From Adiantum capillus-veneris (lineage: Eukaryota; Streptophyta; Polypodiopsida; Polypodiales; Pteridaceae), in the NCBI GenBank assembly GCA_014529385.2, contig CM043942.1:33107969-33171968 (forward strand): 64,000 bases of DNA, in the 5' to 3' direction. Each line of letters begins with the position of its first letter. Within the stretch, counting starts at the first letter, position 1. A program made the translations under genes and the position numbers. Below the pieces are notes generated by a model that worked only from the letters and a program-made list of their open reading frames with translations, was not told where the DNA came from and ran no database searches. Shown here piece after piece: positions 11,180 to 21,493 of this stretch.

Positions 11180-11890
11180 ATGCATAATTACAATCATATA
11201 CATGTGCATATGGATGATGGTCTAGATTCACCATTTGGTGCATACATATTTTGTCATCTTGAATTTCAACCGATGGTAAGTGAGCTTGAAGCACCCAAGT
11301 ATACAGATTACTCAGTGCTTAGTATCAATTCAGAGGGGGTGCAGGAAGGTGTTGTGCATTCATACAATGCTCTTGTTAACCCAGTCTATTATGATGATGC
11401 TCTTACTAGGAATATTAATGACATCTTTGAGATGCATGCAGTATCTCTTGTTGATGTGATTAAACGATATTTGATGGAGAGTAAAAGGGATGCAAAGTGT
11501 TTTACCAAACCGATGATCTCTATGCATGCTAATACTTATTTACATCAAGGTACATGGAGTTTATAGGTTTATGTGGACCAAGATATACAACCTTAACAAG
11601 ATTCTTTGCCGATTGATAAAGATCTAGAGCTTATTGCTCTTTTGGATGATGCTTTAAGAGAGTTTTCTATTCCATATGGGAAGGACGTTCGAGGCTTGCA
11701 TCTCATAGGCAACTTACAGCAAGAAAAAGAAGCAGATGATAGAGAACTCGTGAAGATGCTTGATGAAGCTCTAGAGGATTTCAAGCTTACCACAGATGAT
11801 ATACCTACAACTTTTCAGGTACAAAACAATGATCTGGATGCCATCAACAAATATAGTTCCTTGTTGCATACTATACCTCCCATGCCATAG
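11180..11890 (+). pseudogene. Unrecognised acidic reading frames, probably element-derived
   Basis: Two plus-strand stretches, 11180-11566 and 11606-11890, encode acidic proteins with a repeated LDDALREF / LDEALEDFK motif. The spacing and composition suggest one decayed coding region in line with the Gag remnant upstream. I recognise no domain. It could be a spacer region of the same old element; host origin is not excluded. Confidence 0.25.
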
Positions 11891-13552
11891 GGGGTGATGC
11901 CGATTCCATACTAGTTATGCCAGAGATTGAGGTTACTAGCTTGATGATCTTCAATCGATCAGTGATACATGTGGTTATATGGAATGTTACATAGATATGA
12001 TGAGCATGTTTGTAAAGTATCTTATGCCATTTGATCCAGGAGGATAGGGGTATGTACCTGGCCTGCCACAATTGATTCACATATCGTATGATCTCAATGG
12101 AGTTCGAGATGCTAATAGATTATGGCACTTGAATTACAGGTTTTACAATGATGCAATAATTTTATGGGCTTTTGAATGGTTACACTTCATCGATGGAAAA
12201 TTTTTGAGTATTCCGTTCGATCGTGGAGGTTTATGTCTACCTGAAGTCAAATTCTTGACAGGTTATTGACGGCATGCTTACACTGGGCAGTGTTTAGATT
12301 TTATGCTTGCAGATTTTTGAAGATGGTCGGCACATACCGGAGGATGTGCAGGTTCAAAAGGGGTGGATTTCGTGATGCTTCACATTCACTAAGAGAAAAG
12401 CACAGGATTCACATGATTTTTTTAAGGTTTTTTGGCAAAAGCATGTTAGGTTTTTAATGCAGTGTTCTGGAGTGCCGTTGATGTCAGATAAGTATGCCAA
12501 ATGTAGTGAACTTCATGGTGTGAGGACTTTATTGCTTAGGATGGTGTATTTTGGAGCTCATTGATTATGCGATCATGACCAATGAGGTAAACTATATATA
12601 TTGAGTGTTGTGCTTAGTGATGCTTGGTCGATATACAAGCCAAAGGAGGTGCGCTCATGAAAGCACAAAAGGTTCTTGATGGGCTTTATTTTTTCATCGA
12701 CTCGCACGAATACATTGATTGCGGCGATGGCCAACATGAAGATGGTAAGGATGCTTCAAGAAACATGTGTTGGAAAATGCTTTGGTCGACATGAATATGC
12801 TCAACAATATGCTAGATTAAGTGGCCTCTCGGAATTCCATGTGAATCATTGCTTGAGTTGTGAGCTAATAATAAATCAAAGGTAAAGCTATTTATTTTTT
12901 AAAAACAGCACAACGTTGATAGCGGAGAAGGGAGGACTAATGAGCGTTGTCAGAAATGAGGGGAGCCGCCGCCGAGTTGATTGGGAGAAGCAATGGTCCA
13001 AGATGGGGTTTCTTTTGGCGAGGTCAACTAGGAGAGGGTGTTGTCAAAAAGGGCAAGCAGCGGCTTGGCAAGCCTGGTAGAAGCCGATGGGGCGACCCTC
13101 ACAGGAGTTGGCATGTAGATTGCCGGAGGGCTCTTGGCGGAGAAGGAGAGAGCCATTAGAAAAGGCAAGAGAAAGCACCGTCGAGCAACAGGGGGGCCGC
13201 CCATGAGCAGGAAAATGAGCAAAGATAGGAGGAGCCGCTGACAAGCCAAGTCGGAGGAGGCGATCTGCTGAGCAGCTTTGGAGAAAAAGATGGGCCGCAA
13301 CAACTACAGGAGGATTGGAGATGGTGGTGAAAGTTGTTCTTTGCATCTAGATCTTTGGCTATTTATGTGTTCCTTTATGCTCTAAACTATCTGGTGTTCA
13401 ATCAAAAATCTTCTTCTGCTGGTGATAGTTTGTGCCAAAGTCTCGATGGTGCTTACATACATGCATCTTTGTGTGAAGGACTAACAAGGTGGTCGGTAGG
13501 GGATGAGGAGCTTCCAAGAAGGAGGAACGACTTGTCGAGCAAGAGATAAGGG
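11891..13552. other. Region without a recognisable gene
   Basis: Only short frames occur (for example 12072-12269, 12266-12457, 12676-12885), none with a known motif. From 12905 to 13300 the sequence is G-rich on the plus strand and open on both strands by composition. Nothing here supports a host gene, RNA gene or complete mobile element. Confidence 0.5.
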
Positions 13553-14557
13553 TGTTGGCGGATACGCCGTGATGGACGTCAACACAACGAGAACTCACCT
13601 AACAAGATTTGTCAGCTAAGGACGAAGCTCGACCCGTAGGCGCATGGAAGCAAGCATAGGGTGTCAACCTACACTCGACTGACTATTGACTACTTCCTAT
13701 AGAGGTCTCTACCCAATGTCTAAGTTACAGCCTTCAAGAGTACACAAGAGGAGATTTCCTACAACGCTTTCAAGAGCCAAATACCCATCAAACGTTCTCG
13801 AAATGCTACGGAACTTGAGGGAAATCCTATTAACACCAATAGGTCGCTCTCCCTAAGGTCCGTGACCCAAAACCCCAACCCTAAACACCCGGTGTAGAAT
13901 CGCGTAGGATGTCTAGTCGAAATTTAGAGGTCGACGTTTTCTGAAACTAACATGCCTAATGTGTAGCTTATCTCGATTCGGACGCGTGGATATGCTGCAA
14001 TAAGAAAATAGACATCATATGCTCACCGAATCACCAAAAATAGCTTGCGGGTCAATCTCGCGAGGCTGGGCCGTACACGCGCAATGTAGGTGTTGAAGCA
14101 TAGCTCTCTCCGGGGGCAACACGCCGCACTTCTCTGCACTCGATTTCAACCACTAGTGTGCGCGTAGCGTCAAGATAAACTTTCACTCTCTCTCGTACAT
14201 AGAGTACGCTCCACTCACACACAGACAAACTTACACAGAGTACGCTCCAGTCACACACAGACAAACTTACACAGAGTACGCTCCACTCACTCACAGACAA
14301 ACTTATGAAAATGACAAAAGGTTTTTTGCATTAAGGTCAAAAGTGGTATAAATACTTTACAATCTCAAACCCTAATGTTCCAATTTAACCATTTACTAAG
14401 TCTAAATGTCAAAAATGGGATACAATTTGGAAGCTTCTGCAAGCCCCACTATTTACAAAGGTGAAATGACGGTTTCTTTCAATTAAGGAATGATTACAAA
14501 GGAAATTAGTATCCCGCCGGGCAATCATCCTCCGTTGAGTGTGTCCAGCCGCTAACA
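13553..14557 (-). repeat. 3' LTR of element A
   Basis: On the minus strand it starts TGTTAGCGGCTGGACACAC and ends GCGTATCCGCCAACA, matching the LTR ends of B (TGTTAGAAGCTGGACACAC ... CCGTCCAACA). Length is 1005 bp against 928 and 929 in B; part of the excess is a 36-bp tandem repeat. It carries one arm of the family palindrome (AGACATCCTACGCG on the minus strand, 13901-13914). Confidence 0.93.
14201..14308. repeat. 36-bp tandem repeat, three units, in the A LTR
   Basis: AGAGTACGCTCCA(C/G)TCAC recurs at 14201, 14237 and 14273. B LTRs have only one related segment near 25441-25470. Confidence 0.9.
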
Positions 14558-14570
14558 CTCCCCCCCTCCT
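14558..14570 (-). other. 3' polypurine tract of element A
   Basis: On the minus strand AGGAGGGGGGGAG directly precedes the LTR start TGTTAGC. The identical 13-mer recurs internally at 20753-20765. Confidence 0.92.
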
Positions 14571-14609
14571 AGATCATGTCGTCCTCGACATGACAGTAGA
14601 ACTGCTTCT

Positions 14610-17600
14610 TCAGTGGAGGCATTCACGCATCTTCAGAACAGACTCATACCGTGCATGCTGGGCCAGTAATGTAGGGTCGAATATATCTGTATCAATGGTG
14701 AAGAAACCGGTGTAGAAGGCTTCTTCAAAGGCCCGGAGATGGTACGGGGGCAAAAACATTATTCACTGGTAGAGGGCATGTATCACCTCATGGGAAGGTT
14801 GAGCAGACAGTTCATGCGCACATCTATATGTATCTTGGAAGAAGAATACGCTGTCTGTTGCTTGTCCAGGTTTAAAGATCTCCAAAACTGCCAGAAGGGT
14901 TTTATATATCTTCCTGAGCATAATGCAAGAGAGGTCAGGCGAGCCAGTGAACAATTTAATGGCGCCCGTTAGGGTTTTCACCATGTATTGCTCACTCATT
15001 CTCTCACCTGCCTTCAAGCCTGGCAGCTTTGGGTAGTTGAGCCACGTGGGGTGGCTTTTGTTCAGCAGTTCTTGTTCTTTCCAGGTCCACATTCTAGGTA
15101 GAGGGAAAAAGCTAAGGTCGTCTCTGATTATTTTAGGCGCCTCTACCAGATGTACTAAATACTGTGGGTATTTAGTTAGCCATGCCTTCCTCCATTTTGG
15201 CTGAGAGTCCACAATAAGCTTAGCACCTTCTGGTTTGGTGATATTTTCTTCATATAGTGGCACTATCGGCTCCTCTTTAATCCTCTTGTTTAGTGTAGCA
15301 GCTTCATACTTGAGAAGAGGATATGGGAGAGAGGGTTGTAGCCATTCATGTCGAACGGCATTTGCATCAATTTCTGAATGGTCATAGACTTCAATATCCT
15401 TTGCTCCCACTGCATTGCTTCTTTGGCGCTGTCTTTTATGGCCGCTTCTATTGCCTTTTGTAGATTGTCTTTTTCTTCTTGTCTCAGATCCCGAGGCTCT
15501 TGGGATGGTCCCACAAGGATGTCCTCTTGCATTATTGTGTCCACTGGATCTGACACATTGTCTATATCAATTCCTTCCATAGCTGCCGGCCCTGTGCTCA
15601 ATTGTGGCTCTTCAGTCTGCTGTTGGCCTTTTAGCTCATCAATCTGCTTTTGATATGCTTTCTTTTCTTGTTCAGCTTGATCCCCCATGGTCACTAAAAG
15701 GTCGTTCAATTCAGCATTGGCTTTCTCAGCCTCTTCTAGCTTCTTCTTGGTGTCTTCATTTTTAGTTTGCATCTTCTTGAGATCCTCATCCATCTTCTTT
15801 TTCAAGGCTGCTAGCTCATCTTTCATGGCCTTGTTCTCATCCTCCAAATGGCTTTGCATCACTAGGGAGTCCTCGGCCAGCATCAATCTTTGTCTCTTCT
15901 CTAGTGTCAACTTCTTTTGGAGTTCCTTCATCTGTTCTTCATACATATCCTTCTCTGAAGCAGTGCTAGTTGAGGCTGCGGCTCTGAATTTGCCCGGAGA
16001 TGCCCTTAGCCTCTGGATTGTCTGATCTTTCACTTTTATTTGATATTTCAACTCTATAACTTTGTCTTGGCTGGCCTCATGTTCTAGCTCAGCTTTTTCC
16101 TTAGTATTCCTCAAAGTCTCCACTTCTTTGGACTCATTGGCAAGCTGGAGTGTCAAGTTGTCCCTTTCTTTCTCCGCATCTGTGAGTGATTTGCTAATTT
16201 TCTTATACTCCTCATCTACTCTTTGAAGCTTTTGGTCTGCTTCCTGACTCTGACTTTCCAGCTCTTGGCATCTTTTTAGTGCCGCGTCCAGATTAGCTTG
16301 CAGCTTGGCTTGCTTCTGTGTGTTCTCTTGGTCCTGCTTTTGCAGCGAGTCCGATTTGAACTTCATTTACTTTGAGATTATCACACTCAATCTCAGTGGC
16401 CATAAAACTTGCTCTGAGCCCAGTGAGTCTTTGCATCACCTCATCCCAATCATTGGCTTGTGGATGTAAATCCATTGTATCTGTGGCCATTTCCTTCAAC
16501 TCCACCAATCGAGGGCTCATCATATATTCTTTGGGCCTAGTGCTAGGCAACTGAAAAGCTGCATGAGCTGCCTCTTCTCGAGAGTATCCAGCAACTAGTA
16601 GATCAAGGAATATTCTATAGTTTTTTGCTTCTGGATCTGGCTTCTCATCTTTTGGTTCAATTTCTGCCTTCTGCTCTTTCTCTTTGTCCTCCTCTTCCTT
16701 GGAGTCTTGTTGCCCATCAGGTTTGTTCAACTCCTCAGTTTGTCGGGGTTGAGGAGGACTAGGAGGAGGTGGTGATGGTGGAGGGCTTGACTCTCGGCTT
16801 GATGGTGGGGTTGATGGTTTCTTTTTGAAATCCCGGTCAGCTTTTGTTTTCCTCTCTCTTTCTTCCCCTTCCCGCTCTTCTAGAAGCTACCGTCTCACAT
16901 CATCAACTTCTTCTTCGGTAAAAGGTATGTTTGGGATATTCTCAGCTGTAGCATCTAAGATCTTGAAATTCTTTATATAATCTTCAAAGCGACCCCTTTT
17001 AGTCCTTTGAGAAGATCCAGACATAGCCTCAAGTGAGGGCTTCCATAATTCGCTCAGATCTCCTTTTAGCATCCTCTCAGCTCTAAAACTCTCCATTAGT
17101 CTTTCCAACCTTGGTGCTTTCTGTGACTTTGTTTCCTTTACTGGCACCTGTAGAGTTGCTTTCTTCCCCTTCTTGGGCTGTGGCTGCTCTTCTGGCACTG
17201 TCTCTAAACGGCACTTCAACCTTGTGGCTACCCTTGGAGCTGTATGTTGTTCCTCTTCCTTGTCCTCTGTCAGCTTTAACCAGTCATTCTGTGATGGAGG
17301 AAGAGGCCATTGGCCCCTTGCATGTAAAGCTTCATATATTATCACCTTTGTAAGCATCTCCCTGGTGCAATGTATGTAGGATTCGGGGTTCTCATTCTCA
17401 CAATGTTGTACTGTAGGTACGCCGCATAATCTATCTCTTTTGGCTTGCTTGTCTCATTGCCCATGTGAATGTCGTTCCAATTGCTGCCGGTGGTGCAGTG
17501 TACTTTTGAGGTCTCTTTGTGCACATATGGAAATATTGATTGTAAAGTTGGCACATGGTTGCCACCATTGGATCAGCAACATCCTCGAAGGTATAGTTCT

Positions 17601-18099
17601 TTTTGATCTCTTTGTATACCTTTACCTCTTCTCACCTCTTGTTAACACTGTCGCCTTTGTTAGAGAGGTTAAATGGACTTGCGACCACTTCTAGCGTGAT
17701 TACAATTATTCTGGTCTTTCCTTGCAGATCCGTCACTTCGGCTATGCCGTTTTCTTTGATTGTGGTGATGAATTCCCAGACTCTCTGGATGTCAACTCCT
17801 GTTGGCAACGCTTCAAAATAATTGTGTAAGTCCAGCTTTTCCAAGAGAGACAGTATATTTGGCTTTCTCATGAACTCATTGAGTTCCTGAGGTCTCATTG
17901 GCAGCTCTATGGCATTGCCTTCTAGGTCCTTGAACAGGCCTTGGCATATCCTGATGTCATTTGCTTCCAGTAGATTGCTTTGTAACCAAGTGGTAATGGG
18001 CTTTATGGTTCCTGCTGGTATTACAAATGGCTCCACTTCATCTAGTTAATCTTTGTTGGTCATTCTTTTCTTCTTTGCTGGTGACTTAACGGCTACCAT
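14610..18099 (-). pseudogene. ORF-X of element A: long coiled-coil accessory protein
   Basis: Starts at an ATG at 18097-18099 (MVAVKSPAKKKRM) and ends at a TGA at 14610-14612, 40 bp before the polypurine tract, so it fills the 3' end of the element. The basic N-terminus is followed by a globular part (EPFVIPAGTIKPITTW; VTDLQG; YAAYLQYNIVRM). Then come a charged Pro/Glu linker, a very long heptad-rich coiled coil (15500-16366, e.g. ELQKKLTLEKRQRLML) and a conserved C-terminal part (LPYPLLKYEAATLNKR; PHWARD-like motifs absent). Early stop, frameshifts near 17350, 16800, 16370 and 15350, and a stop at the 14760 region break it. B has the same gene. The position after integrase is where Athila-type elements carry an extra ORF, but I see no signal peptide or transmembrane segment. 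The globular part loosely recalls plant-transposon accessory domains; function unknown. Confidence 0.75.
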
Positions 18100-18265
18100 A
18101 GATCCTGTTGCACTTAATACTCCAAAGTTAGCGTTCTTTACAGATTTGCTGGTAAACTGAGTTTTGACTACCCAAATGACTTGAAAATTGAAATAAGAAC
18201 TGAAAAGGGACTAGGGAAGCCATGCATGTGCCCACATTAGGTTTTTGGCTGAAAAATAGGCATGT

Positions 18266-18289
18266 AGACATCCTACGTGTAGTATGTCT
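18266..18289. repeat. Family palindrome, copy in A non-coding block
   Basis: AGACATCCTACG + TGTAGTATGTCT; two mismatches to the 24-bp perfect form. Nearest copy to the ORF-X start (18099). Confidence 0.9.
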
Positions 18290-18423
18290 ACTTCCTCTGA
18301 TTTTGATGAAACTTGACATGCTTGTGGCCCTTGACCTGTGCAACATGGCTATGTACTTGGAATTTGGTTTGGACATCAAAAAGTGCAATTTTGAGGAGAT
18401 TTAGGCTTTTGGCTCACAAATGG

Positions 18424-18434
18424 GTAGGATGTCC
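18424..18434. repeat. Palindrome half-site
   Basis: TAGGATGTCC, one arm only. The equivalent half-site in B is at 38871-38880. Confidence 0.7.
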
Positions 18435-18550
18435 TATATGGATGGGCAAATGATATCCAATTGGATTGAAATTTGATATATAGGCTTCTTATACCATGTA
18501 AAAGACTCCCATGATGTCAACTCTTGCACAGAAGGTCAATATGACCCTGG

Positions 18551-18574
18551 AGACATCCTACGTGTAGTATGTCT
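18551..18574. repeat. Family palindrome, A
   Basis: Identical variant to 18266-18289, 285 bp away from it. Confidence 0.9.
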
Positions 18575-18836
18575 CTTATCTCAGAATGACTTGATTTTGG
18601 TTATGTGGGTAGCCCTTAGCATGTAAAAGATGTCCCTGTTCTTATATTTTGATTTGGATAAGCATTGGTGTTGTTAGGAGCATGTTTAGTGTTTTTAGGC
18701 TCAGAAAAGTGCATCTTTGAGGTTTTGGGGGCCACATGTGATGGGTCTGGCTTGAAATTTGATATATGAGTTTGTGAGGATGTTATAAAGATATGTGGAA
18801 CTCAAAAACACCAGCTGGAGGTCAAATAGGGCATTT

Positions 18837-18860
18837 AGACATCCTACGCGTAGGATGTAT
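18837..18860. repeat. Family palindrome, A
   Basis: One mismatch to the perfect form (third-last arm position), 286 bp from the previous copy. Confidence 0.92.
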
Positions 18861-19124
18861 ATTTCACTATTTTTTCATATCTGACTCCACAGTTAGCTTG
18901 GCAATGTGATAATGAGTACATTGTGCAAGTTTCATGTGATTTGGACTAGTTTTAGTGGGTCTATGACCCTTTATTGCCTCTATGCTCTGACTTTCTGTTT
19001 TTTTTGATGCATATGAGGTCAACTCTTGTCCAAATGTGATGAAACTTGATGGCTAGCATGTATAAGCTATGTAGAAGCTGTGTATGAGGTGAGATATTGA
19101 GTTTGGCCTGCAAAAGCGGCCCTG

Positions 19125-19148
19125 AGACATTCTACGCGTAGGATGTCT
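19125..19148. repeat. Family palindrome, A
   Basis: One mismatch to the perfect form, 288 bp from the previous copy. Confidence 0.92.
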
Positions 19149-20626
19149 TCTGAGAAATTCTTTTGGAATAAGTGCAACTAGTATATGCCCTTAGCCCCCC
19201 TAAGTCCCCTTTAAGCCCTATTTCAATAAAAAAGTCAAAAAGATAGATAGAAATTCCCTGTTTGGCTTTCAGAGCCTCTGAGTCGTTTTTTGACTCTTGG
19301 AGTGCTTTTCGGCGATGAAATTTCTTGATGTTAGTCTCCATAGCTTCATGGTTCCTTGGGGAACCTTGCCATATGGTTTTTGTTGGCTTTGGCTTCACCT
19401 GAGCTCCGTTTGGCGATTTGTCGCTCTAGAAGTGCCCATGGTTGCGTTTGCATGCCGTCGATGAGTTTTGGTGGTCTACCACCATAGGACTTGGTTGTTG
19501 ATGGTCTAGGCAAGCGGCTCGTGAAGTTTGGTGGCAAACGGACATCCGGTTTGGCCGTGAGAGCCAGTTGACGCTTTGTGTGTCCGAGGCCGTTTCTGAA
19601 GCTTAGTTCCACTTCGGGTTGCCTTATGGCCATGTGGGCTATATAGCCTTGTAGAGCATGTCGAGATGCTCCTACCCATGAGTTTTGGTAGCATTTGGGC
19701 GACTTTCCACCGATTTACCACTTGGTGGCCTCTTGCAGGGCTTGTGGTCCAGGGTTTTTCCCAATGGTTTTTTTGCCACCTTTGTGCATTCAAGAGTGGT
19801 CTCCTATGCTAGGGTAAACCCCCTATGAAGCCTTATTGCTATTGGGTTAGCCGTTAGGTGGCTACCGCTACCTGTAGGTCTCTACTGCCCGTTCCCCGTG
19901 TGAACCCTACACTAGTTTTCGCGATAAAACATCAAACATACGCAAAAAGCTCAAGGTGCTGAGCCTACCTCTCATATCTGGAGCTTGTTGGGTGGTCGTG
20001 CGCGTCGTAGAAGCAGCTGGAAGTCCGGTTCGTTCTAGGTGGCTAGAGCTCTCTCTCAAGAAGGAAATAGTAGAAATGAGCTCTAAGTAAAGTGAAAAAA
20101 TCTTATAATGGGGGTCCTCGGACCACTTTCTATGAAATTTGACATGTGCTCCTAACTTCTTGCGAGATGCGGTTTAGGCTTGAAAAGTTTCTGATTTGGA
20201 TTCCGTTTGCCCAGTTTCCGAGAAATTTGACGTTTCGATCAAAATCTGGCCAAAACATGCCTCCCGTTACATTCACATAATTGCACCCCCATTGTACCAT
20301 AGGCTGTCCTATAGTCACTAATTATCCCCATATTTTTTGTTTTTCATTACGACCGTATTTCACCTGGTTTTTGTATTTTTGAAGTTTTTTTACCGATAAT
20401 TAGTAAAATTAAAAAGAAAATAGCAAAATAAACCCAAAAAATCCCCAAAAATCACAATCACTCAAAAACATCACCGCAAACCACTATGTACACTCAGATG
20501 CAATTTTTATGGCCGGATTTCTCCGTTTTACCAATATTTTACCTGAAAAATGGCTATTTTTACATATATACACACACCTAGAGGCCTAATTTGGCGTTTG
20601 GCCCCATATGCTTGTAGATTCATGCT

Positions 20627-20635
20627 ATATAAGGG
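20627..20635 (+). promoter_or_regulatory. Possible antisense TATA box
   Basis: CTATATAAGGG occurs on the plus strand, antisense to A. About 70 bp downstream an ATG opens a 64-residue frame (20704-20898). B lacks the CTATATAAG string at the equivalent place, so support is weak. Confidence 0.25.
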
Positions 20636-20752
20636 CATATGTACTTAGGTTAGTCCAAAAAATTTTGCAATCAAACAAAAACCCTTCAAAATAGTCAAAA
20701 AACATGCCCTTTTTTGCTCTTTTCACCTTCATTGGGTCCGCATTGAGAATGC

Positions 20753-20765
20753 CTCCCCCCCTCCT
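20753..20765 (-). other. Internal (central-type) polypurine tract, element A
   Basis: On the minus strand AGGAGGGGGGGAG, identical over 13 bases to the 3' polypurine tract at 14558-14570. It is not followed by an LTR. B keeps it at 36619-36633. It lies between the polyprotein and the non-coding block, near the middle of the element. Confidence 0.65.
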
Positions 20766-20874
20766 ATTCGGAGTCCTCCCGGACGACAAGGTATCACCTC
20801 GGGGTATGTGCAATACATGGGTTAAAATTTGTGCTAATGCGGGGCCTTGTAATGTGGCCCTATTTGATGCATAC

Positions 20875-21493
20875 TCAGTCAATGCATGGAAAAATTAATG
20901 CTGTGGGAGAGGAGGGAATAAGCAAGATACTTATGGGCATTCGACGTCGAGGTTTTCTATTTGTTCTTGGTTGGGTTGGCAGTTTCTCTTTGCAAGTAAA
21001 AGTTGTAACTCTACAGCTCTTTGTTTGATTGTCTTCTTTGCAAAAGTTGCATGGGTTGCCGCTACTGTCGATATGGCCGTGGTTGTTTCCGTTGATGGAA
21101 GTGTCATTTCCGTTGTAGCTATAATCTTGTTCTCTGTTAATTGCCCTTTGGAGTTTTGTTGTGGAGGCTTTTGTAGGTTTATTGCCTCGTCCTTGGTCGT
21201 CATTGCTGTTCTGTTGATCGGCACCCACATAGATCGGTTTTTCGGTTTCATATGTAGTGAGTGTCTGGCTGCTGGTGTTGCTTGTACTGAAGGGAGTTCC
21301 TGTTGCTTTGGTTTGGGGTTCCAAATGCGTTTCTCATGTAGTTGGCGATTGAGCATGTTCTTCGGTATCCATATCTATTTGATGACTCTGTTTGGTGTTT
21401 GATTAACCTGGTTTTTCGGAGACTGTCTGCTAGTGCACTGTGGTTTGTAGGCTCGTTCATGTAGATCTTTCCGTACCCATACTTGTTGTTTGC
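20875..21493 (-). pseudogene. Polar region downstream of second protease, element A
   Basis: Continues the polyprotein after the second retropepsin. It is low in complexity, Thr/Asn/Gln-rich, with recurring short W-V/I-P or Y-V/G patterns (RWVPLNQQ at the end of the preceding frame; PIYVGADQQ here). The C-terminal end (NFCKEDNQTKSCRVTTFTCKEKL) corresponds to TFARKTIKQRAVELQLLLEKKL of B in another frame. Frameshifted and unlikely to be functional. No recognised domain. Confidence 0.45.

Larger units (their letters stand above)
18100..20752 (-). other. Non-coding block between polyprotein and ORF-X, element A
   Basis: About 2.65 kb with no sustained frame. The ORF-X-proximal 1 kb is a degenerate tandem array of roughly 285-bp units, each with a palindrome and a related GAAATTTGATATAT segment. 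The distal part (19200-20100) is richer in G+C and open by chance in several frames. Near 20105-20120 the minus strand reads CCCCCATTATAAG, conserved in B at 37213-37226, a possible internal TATA element for ORF-X. The whole block is collinear with 36634-39205 of B in inverted orientation. Confidence 0.7.

Noticed and set aside
12947-13346. Arg/Gly-rich plus-strand frame and its antisense partners as a host exon
   Set aside because: Frames are open on both strands by composition, start and end arbitrarily and show no recognisable motif or splice structure.
15378-16025. Ser/Phe-rich plus-strand frames at the ORF-X coiled coil
   Set aside because: Antisense of a Glu/Lys-rich coiled coil always gives Ser/Leu/Phe-rich open frames.
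18266-19148. Regularly spaced palindromes as a CRISPR-like array
   Set aside because: Spacing is about 285 bp, the spacers are themselves related to one another, and the setting is a plant retrotransposon; no cas genes.
20931-21402. Overlapping plus- and minus-strand frames with membrane-like Val/Ile/Cys stretches
   Set aside because: They are antisense shadows of the Thr/Asn/Gln-rich Pol tail of A.
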